From NCBI GenBank assembly GCA_903912445.1, contig CAIWHP010000235.1, positions 1 through 49,238 on the forward strand: a stretch of DNA of 49,238 bases, read 5' to 3'. The translations under genes were made by a program, and so were the position numbers. The notes below the pieces were generated by a model, which saw nothing but the letters and a program-made list of their open reading frames with translations, searched no databases and was not told the origin of the DNA. The stretch comes from an uncultured Lentisphaerota bacterium. Lineage in GTDB: Bacteria > Verrucomicrobiota > Kiritimatiellia > CAIQIC01. Positions within the stretch are counted from its first letter, which is position 1. Every line of letters starts with the position of its first letter. This document shows, one piece after another, positions 1 through 8,334 of this stretch.

Positions 1-229
1 CAATCACGGGCTTTGACTCCGTCTGCTTTTCCGCTACCGTCTTCGCCATGGCCGTCTCTCCTGTGGTTTGGTTGTTTCCCTAACCACCAACTACCGGGAG
101 AGCGGCCATCTGGAAAGTGCGAAAAGAATCGTACGTTATCCGCCCGTTTTCCTGACACCGGGAAACGGGCGTTCGTGTTTGCCCAGCCCGCGCGTGGACT
201 TGGGGGAGGGTGGGGCGGGCCGCTGCGGA
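1..229. other. Non-coding left edge with one hairpin
   Basis: I see no convincing gene in this stretch; the open frames across it are unsupported high-GC frames. The clear structure is an inverted repeat, CGCCCGTTT (141-149) with AAACGGGCG (163-171), 9-bp perfect arms around a 13-nt loop. It lies downstream of the FmdB gene stop on the minus strand and could be a terminator for that gene or for a plus-strand gene ending left of the window. It lacks a long T run on either side, so the terminator reading is weak. Confidence 0.4.
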
Positions 230-715
230 TCAAGCTTCGTAGAGCGTGTTGTCGGCGCCGCCGGGGGCGCCGTGGCCGCCGTTTCCATCGCCGGGCGCGT
301 CGCCCATCTGCGCCTCAATCTTCTCAGGATCTTCGCCGGCCTCGAGGCGGCGGACCACCTCGTTCATTTCCTCGGGCATCGGCTCGCCGCTCTCTGCGGC
401 CATCTTGCGCATGAAGCGGCCCATGGCGCGCGGATCGTTCTGATCCATGCCCTCGGCCTCGGAGAGCAGGCGCTCCATGCCGGGCGGGATATCGTCGCCG
501 CCGGGCGGCGGCAGGGCAGATGGTGGATGGTGGATGGCGGATGGTTCAGCACGGTTCTTTTTGCCGCCCTTGGGCGCGGCGAAGCGGGAGAGGACGCGCG
601 CCATCTTGGCATGGCCGCATTTCGGGCAGGCCGGCGGCTTGTGGCCGGCGACGGAGCGCACCAGAAAATTCAGGATGCGCCCGCAGCCGGCGCATTGGTA
701 TTCATAGATCGGCAT
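230..715 (-). CDS. FmdB-family zinc ribbon protein
   Basis: This 161-residue protein opens with MPIYEYQC, the hallmark start of the FmdB/CxxC_CxxC_SSSS putative regulatory family. The ATG at 715 is chosen over a longer frame because of that motif. Cysteine pairs C8-x2-C11 and C30-x2-C33 form a predicted zinc ribbon. The family is small and poorly understood (regulatory or stress-linked) and most members are 60-110 residues, so the acidic, Gly/Pro-rich C-terminal 90 residues are an extension. The linker (AIHHPPSALPPP) is encoded by four tandem copies of a 7-bp unit at 519-546. The gene lies 50 bp downstream of the thiol peroxidase gene on the same strand and may be cotranscribed with it. The family call is solid; the cellular role is unknown. 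Confidence 0.85.
   Translation of the reverse strand: MPIYEYQCAGCGRILNFLVRSVAGHKPPACPKCGHAKMARVLSRFAAPKGGKKNRAEPSAIHHPPSALPPPGGDDIPPGMERLLSEAEGMDQNDPRAMGRFMRKMAAESGEPMPEEMNEVVRRLEAGEDPEKIEAQMGDAPGDGNGGHGAPGGADNTLYEA
519..546. repeat. Four tandem 7-bp repeats inside the FmdB gene
   Basis: The units are GATGGTG, GATGGTG, GATGGCG and GATGGTT. Because 7 is not a multiple of 3, gain or loss of a unit would shift the downstream reading frame of the zinc ribbon gene. Confidence 0.8.
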
Positions 716-765
716 AGGTGGCTCCGCCGGTTTTGTAGCAAAGCGGGCCGGGCACGGCAAGCGGC

Positions 766-1272
766 TCAGGGGGCGCGTACGGCCGCGAGCGCCGCCGCGT
801 AATCGGGCTCCTGCGCGATCTCCGGCACGAGCTGCGCATGCCGGACCACGTTCCGCTCGTCCAGCACGACCACGGCGCGCGCGAGCAGGCCAGCCAGCGG
901 GCCGTCGGTGATCTGCACGCCGTAGTCCACGCCGAACAGCGGATAGCGGAACGCGGAGAGGGTGGTGATGTGCTCCAGCCGCTCGCTTTCGCAGAAGCGC
1001 TTCTGCGCGAACGGCAGATCCATGGAAATGTTGATCAAGGCGACCTCCGGCATGGCGGCCACGGCTTCATTGAACTTGCGCGCCGAGGTCGCGCAGACGC
1101 TGGTGTCCAGGCTGGGCACGATGTTGAGAATCTTTTTCTTCCCCGCGAACTTGCCCAGGTTCACGTCGGCCAGGCTCTGGCTGGTCAGGGTGAACAGCGG
1201 CGCGCTCGCGCCGGGCTGGGGGAATACCCCGGTTACTTGCAGCGGCTGACCTTTGAGTGTCACGGTCTTCAT
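766..1272 (-). CDS. tpx: Thiol peroxidase (Tpx, atypical 2-Cys peroxiredoxin)
   Basis: This 168-residue protein reduces hydrogen peroxide and alkyl hydroperoxides with electrons from thioredoxin. The peroxidatic cysteine is C60 in the Tpx motif PSLDTSVCATSARKFNE and the resolving cysteine is C94 in KRFCESE. Both the spacing and the length match the Tpx family almost exactly. No signal peptide is visible, so it is probably cytoplasmic. The start ATG at 1272 has a good AGGAG ribosome binding site about 8 nt upstream on the minus strand. It is transcribed divergently from the ThuA-domain gene, with about 139 bp between the two starts that must contain both promoters. Confidence 0.95.
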   Translation of the reverse strand: MKTVTLKGQPLQVTGVFPQPGASAPLFTLTSQSLADVNLGKFAGKKKILNIVPSLDTSVCATSARKFNEAVAAMPEVALINISMDLPFAQKRFCESERLEHITTLSAFRYPLFGVDYGVQITDGPLAGLLARAVVVLDERNVVRHAQLVPEIAQEPDYAAALAAVRAP

Positions 1273-1411
1273 GGTGCATGCTCCTTTTCTTTTTTTAGAC
1301 TACACCACGGCCGCCGGAAAGCAACCGGCGGGCGCCGCGGACGTTTTTCTCCGTGACATGCGCGCGGGCGGTTTGCATACTGCGCACTGTTGCTCATCGC
1401 GGAGGCACACG

Positions 1412-2179
1412 ATGCAAAGATGGATGGCCGGTGGACTGATGGCGCTGCTGCTGGGCGGGCTGCTGGCGCAGGCGGAGGAACCGCGCGGACTGATCTACAC
1501 GCGCAACGGCCTGACGGCCGACGGCAAGAAGGGCTTTGTCCACGACAACATCGCCGCGAGCGTCAAGGCGCTGCAGGAAATCGGCAAGGAAGGCGGCATC
1601 GCCATGGACGCCGCCGACGATCCCGCGGTGTTTACCGACGACAACCTCAAGAAGTATCGCGTGGTGATCTTCGACAACTCCAACAACGCCGCCTTCGACA
1701 CCGAAGCCCAGAAGGCGGCCTTCCAGAAGTTCATCCGCAACGGGGGCGGGTTTGTCGGCATCCACTCGGCCACGGGCAGCGAGCGCAAGTGGCCGTGGTT
1801 CTGGCAGCTCATCGGAGGCACGTTCTGGTGCCATCCTCCGCTCCAGAAGTTCACCATCAACATCGTGGACAAGCAGCATCCCGCCACGGCCTGCCTGCCG
1901 GGCACCACGTGGGCCTGGGAGGATGAATTCTACCTGATGAAGGAACAGCCCAAGGATTTGCGCGTGCTGCTGACCGGCAATGCCAAGGCGCTCAAGGTGA
2001 ATGCCAAGCTGAAGACGACCATCGATGCGCTCCCCGACAGCATTCCGTTGTCGTGGTGCCACGAGTTCGAGGGCGCGCGCAGCTTCTACACCGCGCTCGG
2101 CCACAAGAAGGAATATTACAGCGACCCGCTTTTCCGCAAACACCTGCTAGGCGGCATCCAGTGGGCGCTGGGGAAGTGA
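1412..2179 (+). CDS. Secreted ThuA-like domain protein
   Basis: The 255-residue product begins with a signal peptide (MQRWMAGGLMALLLGGLLAQ, cleavage near AQA-EE) and then a ThuA-type, class I glutamine amidotransferase-like fold. Family features are the IGGTFWCHPP segment, an HPATA motif, a WAWEDEFYLM segment and the late PLSWCHEFEGARSFYTALGH block. ThuA-like proteins are associated with sugar uptake and catabolism, but their biochemical activity is poorly defined. The start at 1412 is preferred over longer frames because GGAGG lies at 1401-1405. The Gfo/Idh/MocA genes follow on the same strand, a pairing common in carbohydrate loci of Planctomycetes and Verrucomicrobia. Confidence 0.85.
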   Translation: MQRWMAGGLMALLLGGLLAQAEEPRGLIYTRNGLTADGKKGFVHDNIAASVKALQEIGKEGGIAMDAADDPAVFTDDNLKKYRVVIFDNSNNAAFDTEAQKAAFQKFIRNGGGFVGIHSATGSERKWPWFWQLIGGTFWCHPPLQKFTINIVDKQHPATACLPGTTWAWEDEFYLMKEQPKDLRVLLTGNAKALKVNAKLKTTIDALPDSIPLSWCHEFEGARSFYTALGHKKEYYSDPLFRKHLLGGIQWALGK

Positions 2180-2284
2180 CGAGAGGCGAGGGACGGGGGC
2201 CGAGTGGAAAGAGACGAGTGCTGGCGGAGCAATAAAGCAGGGCGAATTCCGTTTTCAACCAAACCAATAATCAGGAGCAGTGCC

Positions 2285-3682
2285 ATGCAGACAAACCGTC
2301 GTGACTTCATGAAGTTGAGCGCCGCCGCCGCGAGCGCGCTGGCGTTCCCGATGATCATCCCGGCGCGCGTACTCGGCGCCGCCGCGCCCAGCAAGCGCCT
2401 CCGCGTCGCGCAGATCGGCTGCGGCCGCATCGGCTTCACCATGGACATGCCCGGCGTCGTCGGCACCAAGGTGGCCGACTTTGTGGCCGTCTGCGACTAC
2501 GACGCGCGCCGCGCCGCCTACGCAAAGGAATATCTGGAGGGCGCTTACAAGAAGGCCAAGCTGGCCGTGCCGGACATCGCCGTCTGCGGCGACTACAAGG
2601 AAATCCTCGCGCGCAGCGATGTGGACGCGGTCGTCATCAGCACGCCCGACCACCAGCACGCCGAGCCGGCCGCCGCCGCCGCGCTCGCCGGCAAGGACAT
2701 CTGGCTCCAGAAGCCGCTCGCGATGGCCGTCGCCGAGAGCCGCGCCTGCTGCGACATCGTCACGAAGGCCGGTCGCATCCTGCAGATCGGCAGCCAGCAG
2801 CGTTCGTCGGAGCAGTTCCGCAAGGCGTGCGAATATGTCCGCAGCGGCCGCGTCGGCCGGGTCACGCACGTCGAGATCGGCCTGCCGAAGGACGAGACCA
2901 AGGTCGACGAGCCCGAGCAGCCCGTGCCCGCGCACCTCAACTACGACGCGTGGCTAGGCAGCACGCCGCAGGTCTACTATTGCGAGCAGCGCGTGCATTC
3001 GCAGAAAACGGTCAAGGGCAAGCTGGATGTCGGCAGCCGGCCCGGCTGGCTGCGCAACGAGGACCACACGCTCGGCATGATCACCGGCTGGGGCTCGCAC
3101 CACTTTGACATCCTGCACTGGGGCCTCGGCCTCGTCGAGGGCGGCCCGGAGAAGGTCGAGGGCGAGGCGGAATTCCCGACGAACAAGATCTGGAACGTGC
3201 ACCTCGGCTACAAGCTTCAATATACCTATCCCGGCAACGTCATCGTCAACGTCAGCGATAAATATCCCAATGGCGTGAAGTTCATCGGCGACGAAGGCTG
3301 GATCTTTGTCTCGCGCGGTTCCGTGAAGACCACCGCCAGCGATCCGACCACCGGCGGCAAGCCGCTGAAGGCGCTCGACGCGAGCAAGCCCGAACTCATC
3401 GCTGGCGACCCGAAGGTGAAGCTCTACGTCAGCAAGAACCATCATATGAACTGGGTCGAGTGCATCCAGTCGCGCAAGGAGCCGATCACGCCGGTGATCA
3501 ACGGCCACCATGTCTTCGCCGCCTGCTCCATCGGCTGGATCGCGATGAAGCTCAAGCGCCCGCTGAAGTGGGATGCCAAGGCCGAGCAGTTCAGCGGCGA
3601 CGCCGAGGCGAACGCGATGCTGCGGCGTGCGGAGCGTCCCGGCTACGGCGTCTTCAACCTGCTCGCGAAGCAGAAGGCGTAA
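2285..3682 (+). CDS. Tat-exported Gfo/Idh/MocA oxidoreductase
   Basis: This 465-residue protein has a twin-arginine leader (NRRDFMKLSAAAASALAFP) and then a Rossmann nucleotide-binding domain with the IGCGRIG motif near residue 45, the TPDHQH segment and the QKPLA motif that corresponds to the catalytic-lysine EKP motif of the family. The second half is the usual alpha/beta substrate domain. Members oxidise or reduce sugars and sugar derivatives with NAD(P), sometimes with tightly bound cofactor when exported. The ATG at 2285 is chosen because it places the Tat motif at the N-terminus and has AGGAG upstream. It lies 105 bp downstream of the ThuA gene. The substrate cannot be told from sequence. 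Confidence 0.9.
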   Translation: MQTNRRDFMKLSAAAASALAFPMIIPARVLGAAAPSKRLRVAQIGCGRIGFTMDMPGVVGTKVADFVAVCDYDARRAAYAKEYLEGAYKKAKLAVPDIAVCGDYKEILARSDVDAVVISTPDHQHAEPAAAAALAGKDIWLQKPLAMAVAESRACCDIVTKAGRILQIGSQQRSSEQFRKACEYVRSGRVGRVTHVEIGLPKDETKVDEPEQPVPAHLNYDAWLGSTPQVYYCEQRVHSQKTVKGKLDVGSRPGWLRNEDHTLGMITGWGSHHFDILHWGLGLVEGGPEKVEGEAEFPTNKIWNVHLGYKLQYTYPGNVIVNVSDKYPNGVKFIGDEGWIFVSRGSVKTTASDPTTGGKPLKALDASKPELIAGDPKVKLYVSKNHHMNWVECIQSRKEPITPVINGHHVFAACSIGWIAMKLKRPLKWDAKAEQFSGDAEANAMLRRAERPGYGVFNLLAKQKA

Positions 3683-3687
3683 GCGGG

Positions 3688-3767
3688 TTTCCAGACCTTG
3701 GAAAAAAGTTGGTGAAATTTTCCAAGGCCTGGAAAAATGAATGTTCCAATTTCCAAGCTTTGGAAAA
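3688..3767. repeat. Three tandem TTTCCAA-n-TTGGAAA palindromes
   Basis: Three imperfect palindromes fill the gap between the two oxidoreductase genes: TTTCCAGACCTTGGAAAA (3688 on), TTTTCCAAGGCCTGGAAAA (3718 on) and TTTCCAAGCTTTGGAAA (3750-3766). The third ends about 20 bp before the next ATG. They belong to a family seen at four other loci in this window. They could act as transcript hairpins or as protein-binding sites. Confidence 0.85.
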
Positions 3768-3786
3768 GAAAATCAGGAGATGAAAA

Positions 3787-5178
3787 ATGACGAAAGTGCT
3801 GATGGTGGGTTTGATGGCGGTGGCCCTGTGCGGCTGCTCGCCGGCTGGCAAGGAGCAGGTTAAGACGGTGCAGAAGGAGGAGGCCGCGGTGAAATTGGTG
3901 ACCCTGGACCCGGCGCATTTCCACGCGTCGCTGGTCCAGAAGCTCATGTATCCGCAGGTCAGCCCGGTCGTCCGCGTCTATTCGCCGGGCGGCGATGATT
4001 TGCAGGGCCATCTGGCGCGCATCGAGAGTTTCAACACGCGCGCCGAGAACCCGACCAAGTGGGACGAGCAGGTTTACACCGGCGCCGACTTCCTCGAAAA
4101 GATGTGCGCCGAGCGCGCGGGCAACGTCGTCGTCATCTCCGGCAACAACGCGAAGAAGGCGAAGTACGTGCTCGATTCCGTCGCGGCGGGCTTCAACGTC
4201 CTCGCCGACAAACCCATGGCGGTGGTCCCCGCGGATTTTGAGACGCTCCAGCAGGCGTTCAAGCTGGCTGCCGAGAAAAAGACGCTGCTCTACGACATCA
4301 TGACCGAGCGCAGCGAGATCACCACCCTGTTACAGAAGGAACTCTCGCGCGTGCCGGCGGTGTTCGGCGAGCTGGAAAAAGGCACGGTGGCGGAGCCGGC
4401 GATCACCAAGGAGAGCATCCACCACTACTTCAAGGAAGTCGCGGGCAAGCCGCTCAAGCGGCCGGCGTGGTTCTTCGACACCGTGCAACAGGGCGAGGCC
4501 ATCGTGGATGTGACCACGCACCTCGTGGACCTCGTGCAGTGGGAATGCTTCCCGGAGCAGATCATCGACTGGCAGAAGGACATCAGCATCCTGCAGGCGC
4601 GCCGCTGGACGACGAAGATCACGCCCGCCGAGTTCAAACGCGCGACCGCGCTCGACAGCTACCCCGACTACCTGAAGAAGGATGTCGGCGCCGATGGCAA
4701 CCTGGCGCCTTCCTGCAATGGCGAGTTCACCTATGCGCTCAAGGGCATCCATGCCAAGGTTTCCGTCATGTGGAACTTCCAGGCCCCGGAAGGCGCCAAG
4801 GATACGCACTATTCGATGATGCGCGGCACCAAGGCGAACCTCGTCATCCGGCAGGGCAAGGAGCAGAACTACAAGGCCACGCTCTATGTCGAGTGCAAGC
4901 CCGGCACGGATGCCGCGACCTTCGAGCAGGCGCTGAAGGCTGGTGTCGCCCAGGTCGCCGCCACCTATCCCGGCATCGAGGCCCAGAAGGCCGCGGTCGG
5001 CACGGGCTGGCAGATCGGCATCCCGGAGAAATACAACGTCGGCCACGAGGCGCACTTCGCGCAGGTGACCGAGCGCTTCCTCAAGTATCTCGCCGCCGGC
5101 AAGCTCCCCGACTGGGAAGTGCCGAACATGCTCGCGAAGTACTACACCACGCTCGCGGCCTACAAGCAGAGCCGGTGA
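3787..5178 (+). CDS. Lipoprotein Gfo/Idh/MocA-type oxidoreductase
   Basis: The 463-residue protein starts with a lipoprotein signal (MTKVLMVGLMAVALCGC-SP, acylated cysteine C17) and continues as a divergent NAD-binding oxidoreductase. VVVISGNNAKKAKYVLDSV and the NVLADKPMAV motif match the Gfo/Idh/MocA nucleotide domain, and the C-terminal region resembles the 'putative oxidoreductase C-terminal' type found in Bacteroidetes and PVC bacteria. It would be membrane-anchored on the outside of the cytoplasm or at the outer membrane. It is probably cotranscribed with the upstream oxidoreductase through three hairpin repeats, and a strong terminator follows. An extracytoplasmic NAD-dependent enzyme raises the question of how cofactor is supplied. 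The substrate is unknown. Confidence 0.82.
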   Translation: MTKVLMVGLMAVALCGCSPAGKEQVKTVQKEEAAVKLVTLDPAHFHASLVQKLMYPQVSPVVRVYSPGGDDLQGHLARIESFNTRAENPTKWDEQVYTGADFLEKMCAERAGNVVVISGNNAKKAKYVLDSVAAGFNVLADKPMAVVPADFETLQQAFKLAAEKKTLLYDIMTERSEITTLLQKELSRVPAVFGELEKGTVAEPAITKESIHHYFKEVAGKPLKRPAWFFDTVQQGEAIVDVTTHLVDLVQWECFPEQIIDWQKDISILQARRWTTKITPAEFKRATALDSYPDYLKKDVGADGNLAPSCNGEFTYALKGIHAKVSVMWNFQAPEGAKDTHYSMMRGTKANLVIRQGKEQNYKATLYVECKPGTDAATFEQALKAGVAQVAATYPGIEAQKAAVGTGWQIGIPEKYNVGHEAHFAQVTERFLKYLAAGKLPDWEVPNMLAKYYTTLAAYKQSR

Positions 5179-5202
5179 GCTGACGCGGTACGCGTCTGAC
5201 CG

Positions 5203-5240
5203 AAAGGCGTCCTTCAAGGGAAGGACGCCTTTCTCTTTTT
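5203..5240 (+). terminator. Rho-independent terminator after the oxidoreductase genes
   Basis: A perfect 12-bp stem, AAAGGCGTCCTT (5203-5214) with AAGGACGCCTTT (5221-5232), encloses a 6-nt loop and is followed by the T-rich tail CTCTTTTT. It begins about 25 bp after the stop codon and closes the ThuA/oxidoreductase unit. Confidence 0.93.
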
Positions 5241-5655
5241 CATCCCGTGATATGTTTCCTGTAGCCGCCTTCGTCAGCATGCGGCCGGCCCGGCGCGCCG
5301 CGTTCTGATGGACGCGGTTGCGGGCAGAGCCGGGTGCCTTCCTGTGCCTCGCTAGCCCAACGGGTTTCATGGCCGCCGGTGTTCCGGCTGGCTGGGAGCG
5401 GCGGCTTTCCAGCCGCCGTCAAAAGTCGGCCTTGGTTTTCAACAGCACTTGAAGAAGCCCAGCTGTTTGGCGAAGCACACCGCGTCTGCTCCCGCACTTG
5501 ACCCTGCCGCAGCCCGCATCTACTCTGCGCCCACAGTACGCGGCTGGTCCGGACATCTTGAAGCGGTCATCCGCCGCTCGGGCGGGCTGCAGGCGGGCGG
5601 TGGCGAAACAAGCTGGTCCCCGGTCAAACGGCACAAAGAAAAAACGCGGGGAAAC
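5241..5655. other. Intergenic region with small hairpins, no gene
   Basis: No gene is supported here. A 7-bp perfect hairpin, GGCGGCT (5400-5406) with AGCCGCC (5411-5417), and a weaker GTAG-headed stem near 5261-5285 resemble the short hairpin repeats found elsewhere in the window. The promoter of the downstream esterase should lie in the right half, but I cannot pick a convincing -35/-10 pair. Confidence 0.45.
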
Positions 5656-6618
5656 ATGAATAAGAATTTTTCCAGCCTCCTGTGCGGCCTCCGTCGACTG
5701 GCGCTGCTAATGATCCTGGCGGTATCCGCATGGCCCGCCGTGATCGCGGCAGAGGCGGAATCCAAACCCGAAAGGATCGCCCTCTGGGGTGACCAGGCTC
5801 CTGTAGGCGACGGAACGCCGGGGACGGCCAAGGCTTTCATCACCGTCCATCGCCCAGCCAAGGCGAACGGGGCGGTTGCGGTCATCTGCCCGGGTGGTGG
5901 CTATGGCGGGCTGGTCGTGAATCCCGAAGGGCACGGCATTGCACGCTGGCTGAACCAGCATGGCATTGTGGGCGTGGTGCTCGAATATCGGCTGCCGCGC
6001 GGGAATTCGGCGGTCCCCCTGCTCGACGCGCAGCGGGCCATCCGCACGGTGCGTTCCCACGCCAAGGAGTGGCAGTGCGATCCCGCGCGCGTGGGGATCA
6101 TGGGATTCTCTGCCGGCGGGCACCTGGCTGCGACGGCCGCGACGCACTTTGACCGTGGCGATGCGCAAGCGGGGGACCCGGTCAACAAGCTCAGCTGCCG
6201 CCCGGATTTCGCCATCTTGGTCTACCCGGTCATCACCATGGGACCTTTGACGCATGCTGGCTCCAAGAAAAACCTGCTTGGGCCAAACCCCAAGGCCGAG
6301 GCCGTCGCCTTGTTTTCCAACGAGCAGCAGGTGACGGCCCAGACGCCGCCGATGTTCCTCGCCCATGCCCAGGACGACCGGCTGGTCCCTCCGGCCAACA
6401 GCCAGATGCTGTATGAGGCCCTCCAGGCGCACAAGGTGGCGGCCCAGTACCTCCAACTGCCGACCGGCGGCCACGGGCTGAACGGCTATCGCGGGCCCAT
6501 GTGGGAAGCCTGGCAGGCCCAATCCCTGCAATGGCTGGCCGCGCAGCGGTTGATCCCTGCGGAGGCCGCAGCGCCTGCAGTTCAAAAGGACGACAAGCAG
6601 CTGAATCCGAAACCGTGA
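5656..6618 (+). CDS. Secreted alpha/beta hydrolase (acetylxylan esterase-like)
   Basis: This 320-residue protein has an N-terminal signal peptide ending near residue 32 (VIAAEAES) and a compact alpha/beta hydrolase domain. The oxyanion segment is CPGGGYGGL (79-86), the nucleophile elbow is GFSAGG with Ser152, the acid is D240 or D241 in AHAQDDRLVPP, and the histidine is H273 in GGHGLNG. This pattern matches the esterase/lipase group that includes bacterial acetylxylan and carbohydrate esterases, so it likely removes acyl groups from polysaccharides outside the cytoplasm. The ATG at 5656 is chosen because it begins the signal peptide; the longer upstream frame is not protein-like. The last 30 residues (AAAPAVQKDDKQ) are low-complexity. 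Confidence 0.85.
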   Translation: MNKNFSSLLCGLRRLALLMILAVSAWPAVIAAEAESKPERIALWGDQAPVGDGTPGTAKAFITVHRPAKANGAVAVICPGGGYGGLVVNPEGHGIARWLNQHGIVGVVLEYRLPRGNSAVPLLDAQRAIRTVRSHAKEWQCDPARVGIMGFSAGGHLAATAATHFDRGDAQAGDPVNKLSCRPDFAILVYPVITMGPLTHAGSKKNLLGPNPKAEAVALFSNEQQVTAQTPPMFLAHAQDDRLVPPANSQMLYEALQAHKVAAQYLQLPTGGHGLNGYRGPMWEAWQAQSLQWLAAQRLIPAEAAAPAVQKDDKQLNPKP

Positions 6619-6736
6619 CCTGCGCCGTGAGGACTCGCACTAGACTGCCCGGCTTCCTGCTTGCGTGGGCGCGCGATGGTGGGGGCCTCACGTTTCTCCT
6701 TTTCCACGGGGTGGGTGGCCGTTAGACTCTGCCGTC

Positions 6737-7432
6737 ATGAAAAACGCATTCTTCATCGTCCTCGCCCTGCTCGCCGGGTTGCTGGTCGGCAACTTGAGCA
6801 TCAAGGGCGACCTGCGCAAGGCGCAGGAAGAAGTCACCGCGCTCCAGAACCAGCTCAAGCAGCAGGGTCGGCGGCAGGGCAACTTCCAGAACGTCGCCTC
6901 GATGCTCCGCGTCCCGACGCCGCCTGTCATCCCCAAACGTCCCGCCCGGCCGTTCGGCCCGGGCCGGGACAAGAACCTGGAGGGCGATGACCTCCCCGCC
7001 GCGCAGCGCGACGAGAAGGCCGAGAAGAAAACCTTTGAGGAGCAAATCGAGAAGGCGATGGAGCTCTGGAAAACGCGGTCGGAACTGGCGCGGAACAATT
7101 TCATCAACAATACGGGCGCCAACCCGCAGCAGACGCAGGCCTTCGACTCCGCGGTCCGCCAGATGAATGACGAGCTGGGCAAGAAGATCACGGACTGGGC
7201 GGAGAAGCTGAAGGAGCCCAGCGCCGGCAATCCGGAAATGGGCCTGCGGATGATGCACGACCTCGGCTACTCGCTCATTTCCGCCTATGACGACCTCGAC
7301 CGCAGCCAGCCGGCGGGCTGGCGCGACAAGGCGGGCGAAAAATTCCAGATGATGGACTTCATCAATCCCGAGGTCGCCAAGCCGCTCTCCGGCGTGAAGG
7401 ATGTCTTCGAGGGCATGCGCCGCAAGAAATGA
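6737..7432 (+). CDS. Membrane-anchored coiled-coil protein of unknown function
   Basis: I do not recognise this 231-residue protein. It has one N-terminal membrane segment (FFIVLALLAGLLVGNLSI), a short coiled coil (residues 25-45), a Pro/Arg-rich linker and a helical charged domain. Its 3' end overlaps the ABC permease start by 4 nt (ATGA), so it is translationally coupled to the transporter and may be an accessory or regulatory subunit. No Shine-Dalgarno is obvious. A TAGACT hexamer lies only 8 nt upstream of the ATG, which could indicate a very short leader or leaderless transcript. The function is unknown. Confidence 0.75.
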   Translation: MKNAFFIVLALLAGLLVGNLSIKGDLRKAQEEVTALQNQLKQQGRRQGNFQNVASMLRVPTPPVIPKRPARPFGPGRDKNLEGDDLPAAQRDEKAEKKTFEEQIEKAMELWKTRSELARNNFINNTGANPQQTQAFDSAVRQMNDELGKKITDWAEKLKEPSAGNPEMGLRMMHDLGYSLISAYDDLDRSQPAGWRDKAGEKFQMMDFINPEVAKPLSGVKDVFEGMRRKK

Positions 7433-8334
7433 ACCGCGCGCTCCCAACCCTCGGCATCGTCGCCGCCAACGAGCTGGCCGACTCCATCCGCAGCCGGCGC
7501 GTGATCGTGATGCTGCTGCTCTACCTCGCCGGGGCCATGGGCGCGACCGCCCTGTTCATCACCTTCCTCCACAGCATCGAGGGCCAGCTCGTCCAGACCC
7601 TCGGCCTCGACGCGCCCAAGGATGCCGGCAGCGTGACGGCGACGCTCTGGAAATCGAAGCCCTTCCGCGACCTGCTCTCGCACCTGATCGGCGAGAAGAA
7701 GCTCGCCGAGACGCTGCTCGACGTCCCGCCGCTGGCGCTGTTCTACGGCTGGCTCTCCTGCGCCTTCACGCCGCTGCTGGTGATGTTGACGGCCTCGGCG
7801 CGCATCTCGGAGGAAATCGCCAGCGGCTCGATCCGCTTCATCCTCTTCCGCGCCGGGCGCGCGCCGTGGCTGCTCGGCAAGTTCGCCGGGCAGGCGGCGC
7901 AGATTTTCGTGGCGCTGATCCTGAGCGCGCTCGGCGCCTGGGTGGTGGGCTGGTTTCGCATGAGCGGCTACGAGGGCTGGCCCACGGCCTGTCACATGCT
8001 GTGGTTTGCCGTGAAGGCGTGGGTCTATGCGTTGCCCTTCCTCGGCCTGGCGCTCGGCATCTCGCAGCTCTGCGCCCTGCCGAACCTCGCGCTCGTGTTC
8101 GGGTTCATGGCCTTGGTGGGCGCCTCCGTCCTCACGCACCTCTCCGCGTGGCTGGCCGGCGACGGCTGGCGCCGCGGCTGGGACCTGGTCAACGTGCTCA
8201 CACCGGAGGCCCATCGGCGGGCGCTGTGGTGGAGCGATGCGGAACACCTGCTGCCGGCGACGGTGTTCCTGCTGACGCTGGCGGCGGTCTACCTCTTCGC
8301 CGGCTACGCGCGTTTTGCGCGGAGGGACCTGTGA
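7429..8334 (+). CDS. ABC-2-type transporter permease
   Basis: This 301-residue integral membrane protein shows about six hydrophobic segments. The first follows a cytoplasmic N-terminus (RSRRVIVMLLLYLAGAMGATALFI). The middle region ISEEIASGSIRFILFRAGRAPWLLGKFAG is the conserved cytoplasmic loop of ABC-2 permeases (the usual 'E..sGTi..ll..p.sR...l.gK' pattern). It overlaps both neighbours by 4 nt, marking a single operon with the upstream membrane-anchored protein and the downstream ATPase. The transport direction is probably export; the substrate is unknown. Confidence 0.87.
   Translation: MNRALPTLGIVAANELADSIRSRRVIVMLLLYLAGAMGATALFITFLHSIEGQLVQTLGLDAPKDAGSVTATLWKSKPFRDLLSHLIGEKKLAETLLDVPPLALFYGWLSCAFTPLLVMLTASARISEEIASGSIRFILFRAGRAPWLLGKFAGQAAQIFVALILSALGAWVVGWFRMSGYEGWPTACHMLWFAVKAWVYALPFLGLALGISQLCALPNLALVFGFMALVGASVLTHLSAWLAGDGWRRGWDLVNVLTPEAHRRALWWSDAEHLLPATVFLLTLAAVYLFAGYARFARRDL

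Noticed and set aside
13-802. Overlapping plus-strand frames at the left edge
   Set aside because: They overlap the FmdB gene on the other strand and give Arg/Gly-rich translations with no motif.
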